From: JAFGNV01 sp964612485
Lineage (GTDB): Bacteria > Chloroflexota > Anaerolineae > 4572-78 > J111
Direction: 5' to 3'
Length of the DNA stretch: 64,000 nucleotides
Assembly: GCA_964612485.1 (NCBI GenBank)
Contig: CAZTFF010000005.1
Span: forward strand, 1 to 64,000
The notes below the pieces were generated by a model. That model did no database searches, was not told where the DNA came from, and saw nothing but the letters and a program-made list of their open reading frames with translations. Below, piece by piece: positions 8,515-17,057 of this stretch. The position numbers and the translations under genes are program-made. Numbering within the stretch: position 1 is the first letter of the stretch; each line of letters begins with the position of its first letter.

Positions 8515-11500
8515 ATGTCAAACCCAAAAATAATCATCGCCGCCACCTTTACCGCAGACCCGGTTCGAGAACCGCTGGATTTTTGGCTCGAAACGCTGCA
8601 ATTGCCGTTTGAGGTTGAGCTTGCACCCTATCACCAGGTGTTTCAACACCTGCTTGATCCCACCGGCAGCCTGACCCACAATCGACAGGGCCTGAATGTG
8701 CTGCTGGTTCGTTTTGAAGATTGGTTGGCCGATCAAAACCCTACCCATCGAGGCGGTGGGTTGCCCCTCTCCAACACCCCTCAAGGGGGTGAACACCGGC
8801 CAACCTCCCCCCCTTTGAGGGGGATCGAGGGGGGGCTTTTTGCCAAACCCGGAATAGCTGCCGAGTTGGCCACGCTCGCCCAAGACCTGGTTTCAGCTCT
8901 CAAAACAGCCACTGCTCGATCCGGCGCGCCTTATCTACTTTGTTTTTGCCCGCCCTCGTCCCACCTCGATAAAATTGCCCTCGATCACATTCAACAAACT
9001 GTCAAGGAGGTGATCTATGAGTTGGCCGGCATCGAGGGCGTCTACACCCTCTCGCCCGCCGACCTCCACGCGCTCTATCCTGTTCCCCCGCACGCTGTTG
9101 ACGATGCCTACAGCAACGCCCTCGGCCACATTCCCTACACGCCCACCTATTTCACCGCATTGGGCACGATGCTTGCCCGGCGTCTTTTGGTCATGCAGCG
9201 CCCACCGGCCAAAGTAATTGTGCTGGATTGCGACCATACGTTGTGGGGCGGCGTCTGCGCGGAAGACGGCCCCCAGGGGGTTGATGTGGCCGGGCCATGG
9301 CATCACCTGCAAACGTTTATGGTAGCTCAAAGCCGGGCCGGGCGCTTGCTGTGCCTGTGCAGCAAAAATCAAGAAGCCGATGTACAAACCGTTTTTAATC
9401 ACCACCCCGAAATGCCCCTCCGGCCCGATCACATTGTGGCTTCGCGCATCAACTGGCAGCCCAAATCAGAAAATATCCAATCGCTGGCACAAGAACTGCA
9501 ACTGGGCTTAGACAGCTTTATTTTTCTGGATGATAACCCTCTGGAATGCGCCGAGGTCCGGGCCAATTGCCCCCAGGTATTAACCTTGCAGCTTCCCAAA
9601 GACCCGGCGCAAATCCCCCAATTTCTGGCCCACGTCTGGGCCTTCGACAGCTTGCGCGTTACCGGCGTGGACCGGCAGCGCACGGCCCTCTACCGGCAGC
9701 AACAGCAGCGCGAGCAACTGCGGACGGATTCTTTAACCTATGCCGATTTTTTGGCCGAACTGGACCTCACGGTGAAATTTTCATCCCCCACCTCGGCTCA
9801 ACTGGAGCGGGTGGCCCAATTGACCCAGCGCACCAACCAGTTCAACGCCACCACCCTCCGGCGCTCGGCTGCCACCCTCCGGCGGCTTTGGCAGAACGGC
9901 GCGCCCGAAATGCGCGTGGTCCACGTGAGCGACCGCTTTGGCGATTACGGCCTGGTGGGCGTGATCTTTTTTACGTCTCAGGCCGATGCGCTGCGGGTTG
10001 ATACCTTTCTCCTCAGTTGCCGCGCGCTGGGCCGGGGCGTCGAGCATCAAATGCTGGCTCACCTGGGAGAGCTGGCTGCTGAACGAGGATTGCAGCGGGT
10101 CGATGTCCCCTACACGCCCACCGAGCGCAACCGGCCGGTGCTGGATTTTCTCACCCGCGTGGGCAGCGATTTCAAGATCGAGCAGGACGATGGACTGCTT
10201 TTTCGATTCTCGGCCCGCGCCGCCGCGCAGGTTACTTTTACGCCGCCCGCTTCAGAACAGCCAACAAATGCGGCTCCATCTTCCAACCGGATCTCTCAGA
10301 TTCCCGCAACCGATAACTCGATAAATTACCAACTTGCGTCGGCGTTGCAGCGCATCGCCACCGATCTCACCACCGTGGCCCAAATCGAACACGCTGTCAA
10401 ACACCACCATCGCCGCGCCCGCGCTCCTTTGAGCCGGGATCATACGCCACCTCAAACCGCCCCCGAAAAACAACTGGCCGCGCTGTGGTGTAGTGTCCTC
10501 GATCTCGACCGGGTGGGCGCGCGCGATAATTTTTTTGATCTGGGCGGCAACTCGCTGCGAGCCACGCGGCTGGCTTCCCAAATCCAAACCCATTTTGGCT
10601 GCGCCTTATCGCTGCAAGATTTGTTCTATGCGCCGGTGCTGGCGAAACAGGCCAAATTGGTGGCCCGTCGCCCCTCACACTCTGACGCCGCCAATCTCGA
10701 CCCCATCTCCCCCCACTCCCGGCCCGACCCCATCCCGCTCTCGTTTGCCCAGCAGCGTCTCTGGTTTTTGCGCCGTTTGCAGCCCGATAACGCTGCCTAC
10801 AATATTTCGTTTGCCATTCGCCTCACCGGCTCGCTCGATGTGACCGCCCTGGCCCGCAGCCTGGCCGCGCTCGTGCATCGACACGAAAGTCTACGCACCA
10901 TCTTCCCGGCCCCGGTGGGCAAGCCGGCCCAGCAGGTTCTGGACTTGGCCTTTACAACCGATGACCTATCGGTTGTTGATCTTCGCTCCCTGCCTGCCGC
11001 AGAACGCGAGCAAAAAATCGCCCGCCGGATCGAAGCGGAAGCCCGGCGTCATTTTGATCTGACCATCGGGCCGTTATTTTTTGCCACGCTGCTGCAAGAA
11101 GATGCGCGGCAAAATATCCTGTTGTTGACCATGCCCCACATCATCACCGATAGCTGGTCGATGCACATCTTTTTTCAAGAACTCAGCCTTCTCTATCAAA
11201 AATTTGAAACCGGCTCATCAAAATCACTGCCTGATTTGCCTCTTACTTACATCGATTTTACATTATGGCAGCGCCGCCATTTCAGCCGAAATCCCCTCCC
11301 CCACTTAGACTACTGGCAGCAACAACTGGTTAATTTGCCCATCCTCCACCTCCCCACCGACCAGCCCCGTCCGGCTGTTCAAACCTTTCAGGGCGCGGTC
11401 CACATCTTTTCACTCTCCGCCGCTACCACCGATGCCCTGCGCGCCCTCTGCCGCCGGGAAGAAACCACCCTGTTCATGACCCTGCTGGCCCTATTTCAAA

Positions 11501-14500
11501 CTCTGCTGCATCGCTACACCGGCCAGGCCGACATCCCCGTTGGCGCGCCTGTGGCCAATCGCCATCGTCCTGAATTGGAAAACTTGGTTGGCCTTTTTGT
11601 GAACACCCTGGTGCTGCGGGGCGATCTGTCCGGCAACCCCGATTTCCGAACCCTGCTGCGCCGCATACGTCAAACCGTGCTCGAGGCCCAGGCCCATCAG
11701 GATTTGCCCTTTGATCTGCTGGTTGACGCCTTGCAGCCAGAGCGCGATCCCGCCCGCTCGCCGCTCTTCCAGGTGATGTTCAGTTTGCAGAACGAGCCGT
11801 CGCTGCATCACCTGAACCTGCCCGGCCTCACCGCCACCCGGCTGCCGGCGGACAGCGGCGCGTCCCAATTCGATCTATCGTTGGAGTTCATCGAAGATGG
11901 CAAAACATTGACCGGCTGGATCGAATACAATACGGATCTGTTCGATGCCGCCACCATCGTCCGGCTGGCGGGCCATTTGCAGACGCTGGTCGAGGCCATT
12001 TTGGCCGACCCGGACCAACCTCTTTCTCAACTCCCTCTGTTAACCCCGGCGGAACGGCAGCAGGTGCTGGTTGATTGGAATGGTCCGGCCGTACCCCTGC
12101 CGCCGTGCCAGAACATCGTCCATTTGTTTGAAGCGCAGGCGGCCCGCACGCCGGACGCGGTGGCCGTAATTCAGCCGGACGCCGACAACTCGTTGACCTA
12201 CGACGAATTGAACCAACAGGCCAACCGCCTGGCCCGCTATCTGCAAGCGCGCGGCGCCGCCCCGGAAATCATTGTGGGCCTGTGCGTGGAACGCTCCCTC
12301 GAAATGGTGGTGGGGTTGCTGGCGATTCTCAAAACCGGCGCGGCCTACCTGCCCCTGGACCCCGACTACCCGCCGGATCGTCTGGCCTTTATGCTGGCCG
12401 ATACGCAGGCGCCGCTGCTATTGACCCGGAAAAAAATCATAGAACGCCTCTCCTCGATCTTTGCCAAAGGGGAAGAAGTTAGCCAATTCTCCCCCCTTTG
12501 GGGGGAGTTAGAGGGGGGCAGCCAACGTGTGGCGGATTCTGTAGCCGTTATCTGTTTTGATGCCGATGGGCCGGCCATCGCCCGGCAAAGTGCCGCCAAT
12601 CTGGCCGTTGAGCTTTCGCCGGAACATCTGGCCTACGTGATGTATACCTCCGGCTCCACCGGCCGGCCCAAAGGGGTGATGATCGAGCAGCGGTCACTGG
12701 CCTGGTACGCGCAGACCGCGGCCGAAATGTACGGCCTCACCGCTGCGGATCGAATTTTGCAATTCTCATCGATCAGCTTTGATATCAGCGTGGAGGAAAT
12801 TTATCCCTGCCTGATCCGGGGCGCGGCCCTGGTGCTGCGCTCAGATCGGATGCGGGGCGCCGCCGGCGCCTTTCTGGCCGAATGCCGGCAGTGGGGCCTG
12901 ACCGCCCTTTTTCTGCCCACCACCTTCTGGCACGAGTTGGCCGGGGCCCTGGCCGCCGAGCCGTGGCATCTGCCGGAATCCTTGCGATTGGTGAGCTTTG
13001 GCGGCGAAGAAGTGCAGCCGGAGCGCGTATCCGCCTGGCGGCAAACGCTCGGTGAGCGGGTGCAGTTGATGAACGGCTACGGCCCCACCGAAACCACAGT
13101 GGTAGCCACTCTATGCCAATTGATCCCCTCCGAAAGCGAAACGTGGTCGCCCGCCTCGATCGGGCGCGTCATCCCCGGCGCGTTGGCCTATATTCTGGAC
13201 GAAAATTTGCAGCCGGTTCCCATCGGCGTACCCGGCGAACTTTACCTGGGCGGCGTGGGCGTGGCGCGCGGCTACCTTAACCGGCCCGATCTGACCGCTC
13301 AACATTTTATCCCCAACCCGTTTGTTGAGACAGACGCGCTTTCCCCCTCTCCGCGTCTTTACAAATCCGGCGACGTGGCCCGCTTCCGGCCCGACGGGCA
13401 GATCGAATACCTGGGTCGGGCCGATCAGCAAGTCAAAATCCAGGGGTTTCGGGTGGAGCCGGCTGAAATCGAAAATATACTTGCCCGCCATCCGGCGGTT
13501 CAGGCGGCGGCGGTTGCTGTTTATGACGATAACGGCCCCAAACGGCTGGTGGCTTATATTGTACCGTTCCCTTCGGTTGATGTTGATGTTTCGCCCTCCG
13601 GCGCGCTGCTCGATGCGCAATTCAAACAAAACCTTCGTCAGTTCCTCGAAACGAAAGTGCCCGCCTACATGCTGCCGGCGGCGTTTGTGGCGCTGGAGGC
13701 CCTGCCGCTGACCCCCAACGGCAAAGTAGACCGCTGCGCCCTGCCGCCGGTGGATATGGCCGCTGCCGCCGGAGCCGAAGATTATGTGGCCCCGCGTCAC
13801 CCGGTTGAATCCGCGCTGGCCGAAATTTGGGGCCAGGTGTTGGGGTTGAAGCAGGTGGGGGTGTATGATAATTTTTTTGAGTTGGGCGGCGATTCCATTC
13901 TCACTATTCAGATTATCGCCCGGGCCGGTCAAGCCGGACTCCGGTTCTCGCCGGGGCAAATTTTTCAGCACCAGACCATTGCCGCCCTGGCCGAGGTGGT
14001 GGATACCACAGCCGGTGTTGAGAGCCAGCAGGGATTGGTCACCGGCCCGGTAGTGCTGACGCCCATTCAGCGTTGGTTCTTTGAGCAGGCTTTGGCCCAA
14101 CCCCATCATTGGACGATGCCGGCTCTGTTTGAAATCGATTTTCCCCCCGATCCCACTCTGCTGGCCGAGGCGCTGAACCACCTGGCCCGGCACCACGATG
14201 CGCTGCGGCTCCGTTTTGAGCCAACGGACTCCGCCCGGCGGCAATTCAATGCGGGGTGGGATGAAAAGGCCGGAGCTTTCGTGTTAGAGGAACACGATCT
14301 GTCGGCGGTGCCGGAGGCCGAACGCGAAGTCCACATCCGGCAAGCGGCGGCCCGGATGCAGGCCGCGCTCGATCTGAGTGACGGCCCTCTCTGCCGGGCC
14401 GGGCTGTTTCACGCCGGGCCGGAGTCTCCCGCTCGCCTGCTGCTGGTGGTTCACCATCTGGCTGTCGATGCCGTATCGTGGCAAATCTTGCAGGAGGATC

Positions 14501-16650
14501 TGAATACTGCTTACGAGCAGCTTGAGCGCGGCGAACCCGTCCGGCTGCCGCCGAAAACCACCTCGTTTCAACAATGGGCCGAACAGTTGCAGCAGGCAGC
14601 GCAGCCGGCGGTGGTGCAGGCGGAAATTGAATTTTGGCGGCAAACGCTGCCGGATCAGGCCGCCGGTCTGCCGCTGGATCATCCCCATCGACAGGAAAAT
14701 GTCGAAGCCGATGCCCGCGCCGAAACCGTTTCCCTGGATCGGGACACCACGGCGGCCCTTTTGCAAGCCGCCACCGGAGCCACTCACGCCCGCGTCGACG
14801 AAATATTGCTGGCGGCGCTGGCCCAAACCCTGGCCGAAGCGTTGGACGGCGATCTGCCGCTTCTGATCGATCTGGAAGGCCACGGGCGGGAGGAACTTGC
14901 CGCCGGGGTCGATGTTTCCCGCACGGTGGGCTGGTTTACCATGATGTTTCCTGTTTGCCTGGATGTGAAGCCGGGGATCACGCTGCCGGAACGAGTTCGG
15001 CTGGTGCGGCAAATTTTGCGCAACGTGCCCCGCCGTGGCCTTGGCTATGGCCTGCTGCGCTATTTGGGTGGGGATAAAACGTTGGCGGCCAAACCGCAGG
15101 CCCGGATCAGTTTTAACTATCTGGGTCGATCAGACGCCGCTCAAAACGAGTCTGTGTTTCGTCTTGTACCTTTTTTTGCAGCGCGAGCTTTCATCGGCCC
15201 GGTGTCCCACACCGGCTCGGTGCGGGGAGCCGCCAACCGGCGCAGCCATTTGCTGGAAATCGAAGCCGTTATTGCCGCAGGTGCGCTGCAAGTGGCGTGG
15301 GTCTACAATGAAACCGTTCACCGGCCGGCCACCATTGCCGGTTGGGCCAATCGTTTTATCGAGAATTTACAAACGTTGATTGCGTATAGTCATAGCAGTC
15401 GAGCGACAAAATTCGGCCCGGTAGAGGAAGTCTATCCACTTTCTCCCTTGCAGCGAGCTATGCAATCCCTGGCCGCCGGGGCGCCGGAGTCAAGAGAGTT
15501 TGTGGTGCAATGGTTTTGCCGGCTGCGCGGCCCTTTGGATGTAGACGCTTTTCAACGGACCTGGCAAACCGTGGTCAACCGCCATCCGGCGCTGCGCACC
15601 GCGTTTGATCCCGATCAGCCGGTGCAGCGCGTCCGGCCGGCGGTGCATTTAGAGTGGGAGGTTCAAGATTGGCGCGCCCACTCCGCCGCCGAACAGCAGG
15701 CCAGTCTTCAAGCGTTCCTGGCTGCGGACCGCGCCCGCGGGTTTGATCTGGCGCAGGCTCCGCTGCTGCGCCTGGCCCTGTTCCGGCTGGGCGTGGACGC
15801 CTGCCAATTTGTGTGGAGCCATCACCATCTCATCCTCGACGGCTGGTCTACCCAACCGTTGTGGCAGGAGGTGTGGTATTTTTACCACGCCTTCGCTGCC
15901 GGGGAAAGTGTGCAGCTGCCCCCGCCACCGCCGTATCGGGCCTACATCGAGGGATTGCAGGCGCGCGGCATCATTTCGGATGATAGACCCCTGGATGTTC
16001 ATTTTCGATCCACGGGCAAAACGGGCGGCTATGGCGAACAGCAGCTCATTTTGGCAGATGAGGCGTGGGCGCAGGTGCGGGCGTTTGCCCAAAATCAACG
16101 GATCACGCTGAATACGTTGATGCAGGGCGTCTGGGCCTTGGTTTTGCACGCCGTTTCCGGCCAGACCCCGGTCTATTTCTGGGCGGTTGTGTCTGATCGT
16201 TCCACCGAGATAGAATTTGAGGCGATGGTGGGGTTATTGCTAAACATAATCCCGGTGCAGGTGGATGTTCCATCGGAGATGGTGTTGGAAATCTGGCTCA
16301 AAACCTTGCAAAAACAACAACTCGCAGCGCGTCAGTCAGAGGGTCAAGATAGAGCCAATTCTGTTGTCCCGCCGCCGGCCTCACCTTTGTTTAACAGCGT
16401 GCTTCGTTTTCAGAATTACCCGTTGAACCAATCCGGCGGGGTAAAAGCAATGCTGCCGGAGGGACTCGGTATGAGCGATGTGGATTGGATGGATCGCTGG
16501 CCGTATCCGCTCAACCTGGAAATTGTGCCGGGCGAGTCGTTGTTGGCCCGGTTGAGCTATCAGAAAAGCCTGTTTACCGACCAACAGGTCAGGCAAATGT
16601 TGTCTCGTTTTGAAGCACTGCTTGAAACTGTCAGTAAAGTTTGGGATTAG
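8515..16650 (+). CDS. FkbH-like/NRPS hybrid synthetase: FkbH-T-C-A-T-E-C
   Basis: A 2711-residue synthetase. Residues 1-225 are an SGNH-like FkbH N-terminus. Residues 233-400 are a HAD-IIIC domain with the VLDCDHT motif (D238, D240), and 400-575 is its GNAT-like tail. T1 has LGGNSL with Ser680. C1 (735-1180) has PHIITDSW, keeping the catalytic His875 but with Pro and Ser at the first-His and Gly positions. A (1195-1750) has YTSGSTGRPKG, NGYGPTET, YKSGDVARF and NGKVDR. T2 has LGGDSI with Ser1794. E (1845-2290) has HHLAVDAVSW. A final C (2300-2711) has HHHLILDGWS. FkbH-like domains dephosphorylate 1,3-bisphosphoglycerate and load glyceryl on a carrier, so a glyceryl-D-aminoacyl product is likely. 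My reading of the A-pocket is D-I-E-F-V-F-G-V-V, which I cannot match to a substrate. No thioesterase is present. Confidence 0.9.
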   Translation: MSNPKIIIAATFTADPVREPLDFWLETLQLPFEVELAPYHQVFQHLLDPTGSLTHNRQGLNVLLVRFEDWLADQNPTHRGGGLPLSNTPQGGEHRPTSPPLRGIEGGLFAKPGIAAELATLAQDLVSALKTATARSGAPYLLCFCPPSSHLDKIALDHIQQTVKEVIYELAGIEGVYTLSPADLHALYPVPPHAVDDAYSNALGHIPYTPTYFTALGTMLARRLLVMQRPPAKVIVLDCDHTLWGGVCAEDGPQGVDVAGPWHHLQTFMVAQSRAGRLLCLCSKNQEADVQTVFNHHPEMPLRPDHIVASRINWQPKSENIQSLAQELQLGLDSFIFLDDNPLECAEVRANCPQVLTLQLPKDPAQIPQFLAHVWAFDSLRVTGVDRQRTALYRQQQQREQLRTDSLTYADFLAELDLTVKFSSPTSAQLERVAQLTQRTNQFNATTLRRSAATLRRLWQNGAPEMRVVHVSDRFGDYGLVGVIFFTSQADALRVDTFLLSCRALGRGVEHQMLAHLGELAAERGLQRVDVPYTPTERNRPVLDFLTRVGSDFKIEQDDGLLFRFSARAAAQVTFTPPASEQPTNAAPSSNRISQIPATDNSINYQLASALQRIATDLTTVAQIEHAVKHHHRRARAPLSRDHTPPQTAPEKQLAALWCSVLDLDRVGARDNFFDLGGNSLRATRLASQIQTHFGCALSLQDLFYAPVLAKQAKLVARRPSHSDAANLDPISPHSRPDPIPLSFAQQRLWFLRRLQPDNAAYNISFAIRLTGSLDVTALARSLAALVHRHESLRTIFPAPVGKPAQQVLDLAFTTDDLSVVDLRSLPAAEREQKIARRIEAEARRHFDLTIGPLFFATLLQEDARQNILLLTMPHIITDSWSMHIFFQELSLLYQKFETGSSKSLPDLPLTYIDFTLWQRRHFSRNPLPHLDYWQQQLVNLPILHLPTDQPRPAVQTFQGAVHIFSLSAATTDALRALCRREETTLFMTLLALFQTLLHRYTGQADIPVGAPVANRHRPELENLVGLFVNTLVLRGDLSGNPDFRTLLRRIRQTVLEAQAHQDLPFDLLVDALQPERDPARSPLFQVMFSLQNEPSLHHLNLPGLTATRLPADSGASQFDLSLEFIEDGKTLTGWIEYNTDLFDAATIVRLAGHLQTLVEAILADPDQPLSQLPLLTPAERQQVLVDWNGPAVPLPPCQNIVHLFEAQAARTPDAVAVIQPDADNSLTYDELNQQANRLARYLQARGAAPEIIVGLCVERSLEMVVGLLAILKTGAAYLPLDPDYPPDRLAFMLADTQAPLLLTRKKIIERLSSIFAKGEEVSQFSPLWGELEGGSQRVADSVAVICFDADGPAIARQSAANLAVELSPEHLAYVMYTSGSTGRPKGVMIEQRSLAWYAQTAAEMYGLTAADRILQFSSISFDISVEEIYPCLIRGAALVLRSDRMRGAAGAFLAECRQWGLTALFLPTTFWHELAGALAAEPWHLPESLRLVSFGGEEVQPERVSAWRQTLGERVQLMNGYGPTETTVVATLCQLIPSESETWSPASIGRVIPGALAYILDENLQPVPIGVPGELYLGGVGVARGYLNRPDLTAQHFIPNPFVETDALSPSPRLYKSGDVARFRPDGQIEYLGRADQQVKIQGFRVEPAEIENILARHPAVQAAAVAVYDDNGPKRLVAYIVPFPSVDVDVSPSGALLDAQFKQNLRQFLETKVPAYMLPAAFVALEALPLTPNGKVDRCALPPVDMAAAAGAEDYVAPRHPVESALAEIWGQVLGLKQVGVYDNFFELGGDSILTIQIIARAGQAGLRFSPGQIFQHQTIAALAEVVDTTAGVESQQGLVTGPVVLTPIQRWFFEQALAQPHHWTMPALFEIDFPPDPTLLAEALNHLARHHDALRLRFEPTDSARRQFNAGWDEKAGAFVLEEHDLSAVPEAEREVHIRQAAARMQAALDLSDGPLCRAGLFHAGPESPARLLLVVHHLAVDAVSWQILQEDLNTAYEQLERGEPVRLPPKTTSFQQWAEQLQQAAQPAVVQAEIEFWRQTLPDQAAGLPLDHPHRQENVEADARAETVSLDRDTTAALLQAATGATHARVDEILLAALAQTLAEALDGDLPLLIDLEGHGREELAAGVDVSRTVGWFTMMFPVCLDVKPGITLPERVRLVRQILRNVPRRGLGYGLLRYLGGDKTLAAKPQARISFNYLGRSDAAQNESVFRLVPFFAARAFIGPVSHTGSVRGAANRRSHLLEIEAVIAAGALQVAWVYNETVHRPATIAGWANRFIENLQTLIAYSHSSRATKFGPVEEVYPLSPLQRAMQSLAAGAPESREFVVQWFCRLRGPLDVDAFQRTWQTVVNRHPALRTAFDPDQPVQRVRPAVHLEWEVQDWRAHSAAEQQASLQAFLAADRARGFDLAQAPLLRLALFRLGVDACQFVWSHHHLILDGWSTQPLWQEVWYFYHAFAAGESVQLPPPPPYRAYIEGLQARGIISDDRPLDVHFRSTGKTGGYGEQQLILADEAWAQVRAFAQNQRITLNTLMQGVWALVLHAVSGQTPVYFWAVVSDRSTEIEFEAMVGLLLNIIPVQVDVPSEMVLEIWLKTLQKQQLAARQSEGQDRANSVVPPPASPLFNSVLRFQNYPLNQSGGVKAMLPEGLGMSDVDWMDRWPYPLNLEIVPGESLLARLSYQKSLFTDQQVRQMLSRFEALLETVSKVWD
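8761..8845 (+). repeat. G/C-rich palindromic repeat inserted in frame in the NRPS N-terminus
   Basis: Runs of C and G alternate as imperfect palindromes (CCCCTCAAGGGGG, then CCCCCCCTTTGAGGGGG, then GAGGGGGGG). The segment adds about 30 low-complexity Gly/Pro residues near residues 80-112 of the FkbH-like N-terminus without breaking the frame. Confidence 0.65.
12489..12520 (+). repeat. Second in-frame copy of the G/C-rich palindrome, in the A domain
   Basis: CTCCCCCC, TTT, GGGGGGAG (12489-12507) is a perfect 8-bp stem with a 3-base loop, followed by TTAGAGGGGGG. It encodes SPLWGELEGG around residues 1326-1335, in a loop between adenylation core motifs A2 and A3. Confidence 0.6.
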
Positions 16651-17057
16651 AAATCAGACAATTTCCGCATTTAGCAAATTAGAGATTAGGTCTAATCCAG
16701 GGATTAGAGATTGGAATTTTTTGGCTGGCAATCTCTAATCTCCATTCTCTAATATCTCGACCAATTGGGTCATAGAAATCGAAAAACTAATCGGGTATTA
16801 CCCACTTGAGCTATATGTTTCGTTTTACGGTATCTGGTTGGATGATTGAGAACCACCCAATTTCTTTTTCATAATCGCCCAGGTGAGTATGGAAACCGTT
16901 CATTCAAAAGCCTATAATAAGGTAAGATCGATAATCAGGCAGTTACAGTTCATTTATTTTTAAAACAATCGGGATAATATTAAAATTACCCGGTAATAAC
17001 GAAGTATCACCCCCCGTGGTCGCCGATGTTACGCGCCGCCACGCAGGAGCAATCCGT
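16651..17057 (+). other. Intergenic region between the NRPS and odhA
   Basis: It holds a cluster of ATTAGAGATT-type repeats (16680-16760), a TATAAT at 16913-16918 without a good -35 box, and AT-rich leader sequence. AGGAG at 17045-17049 is the ribosome binding site for odhA. No further gene is seen. Confidence 0.6.
16702..16740. repeat. Hairpin-forming ATTAGAGATT repeat
   Basis: GATTAGAGATTG (16702-16713) is exactly inverted at 16729-16740 with a 15-base loop. Flanking copies of AGAGATTAG and CTCTAAT continue on both sides. No T-tract follows, so this looks like a degenerate repeat rather than a terminator for the NRPS gene. Confidence 0.6.

Noticed and set aside
13111..14244. 377-codon open frame antisense to the NRPS
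   Set aside because: It mirrors a high-GC coding region, has Gly/Arg/His-rich random composition, no ribosome binding site and no recognisable domain.
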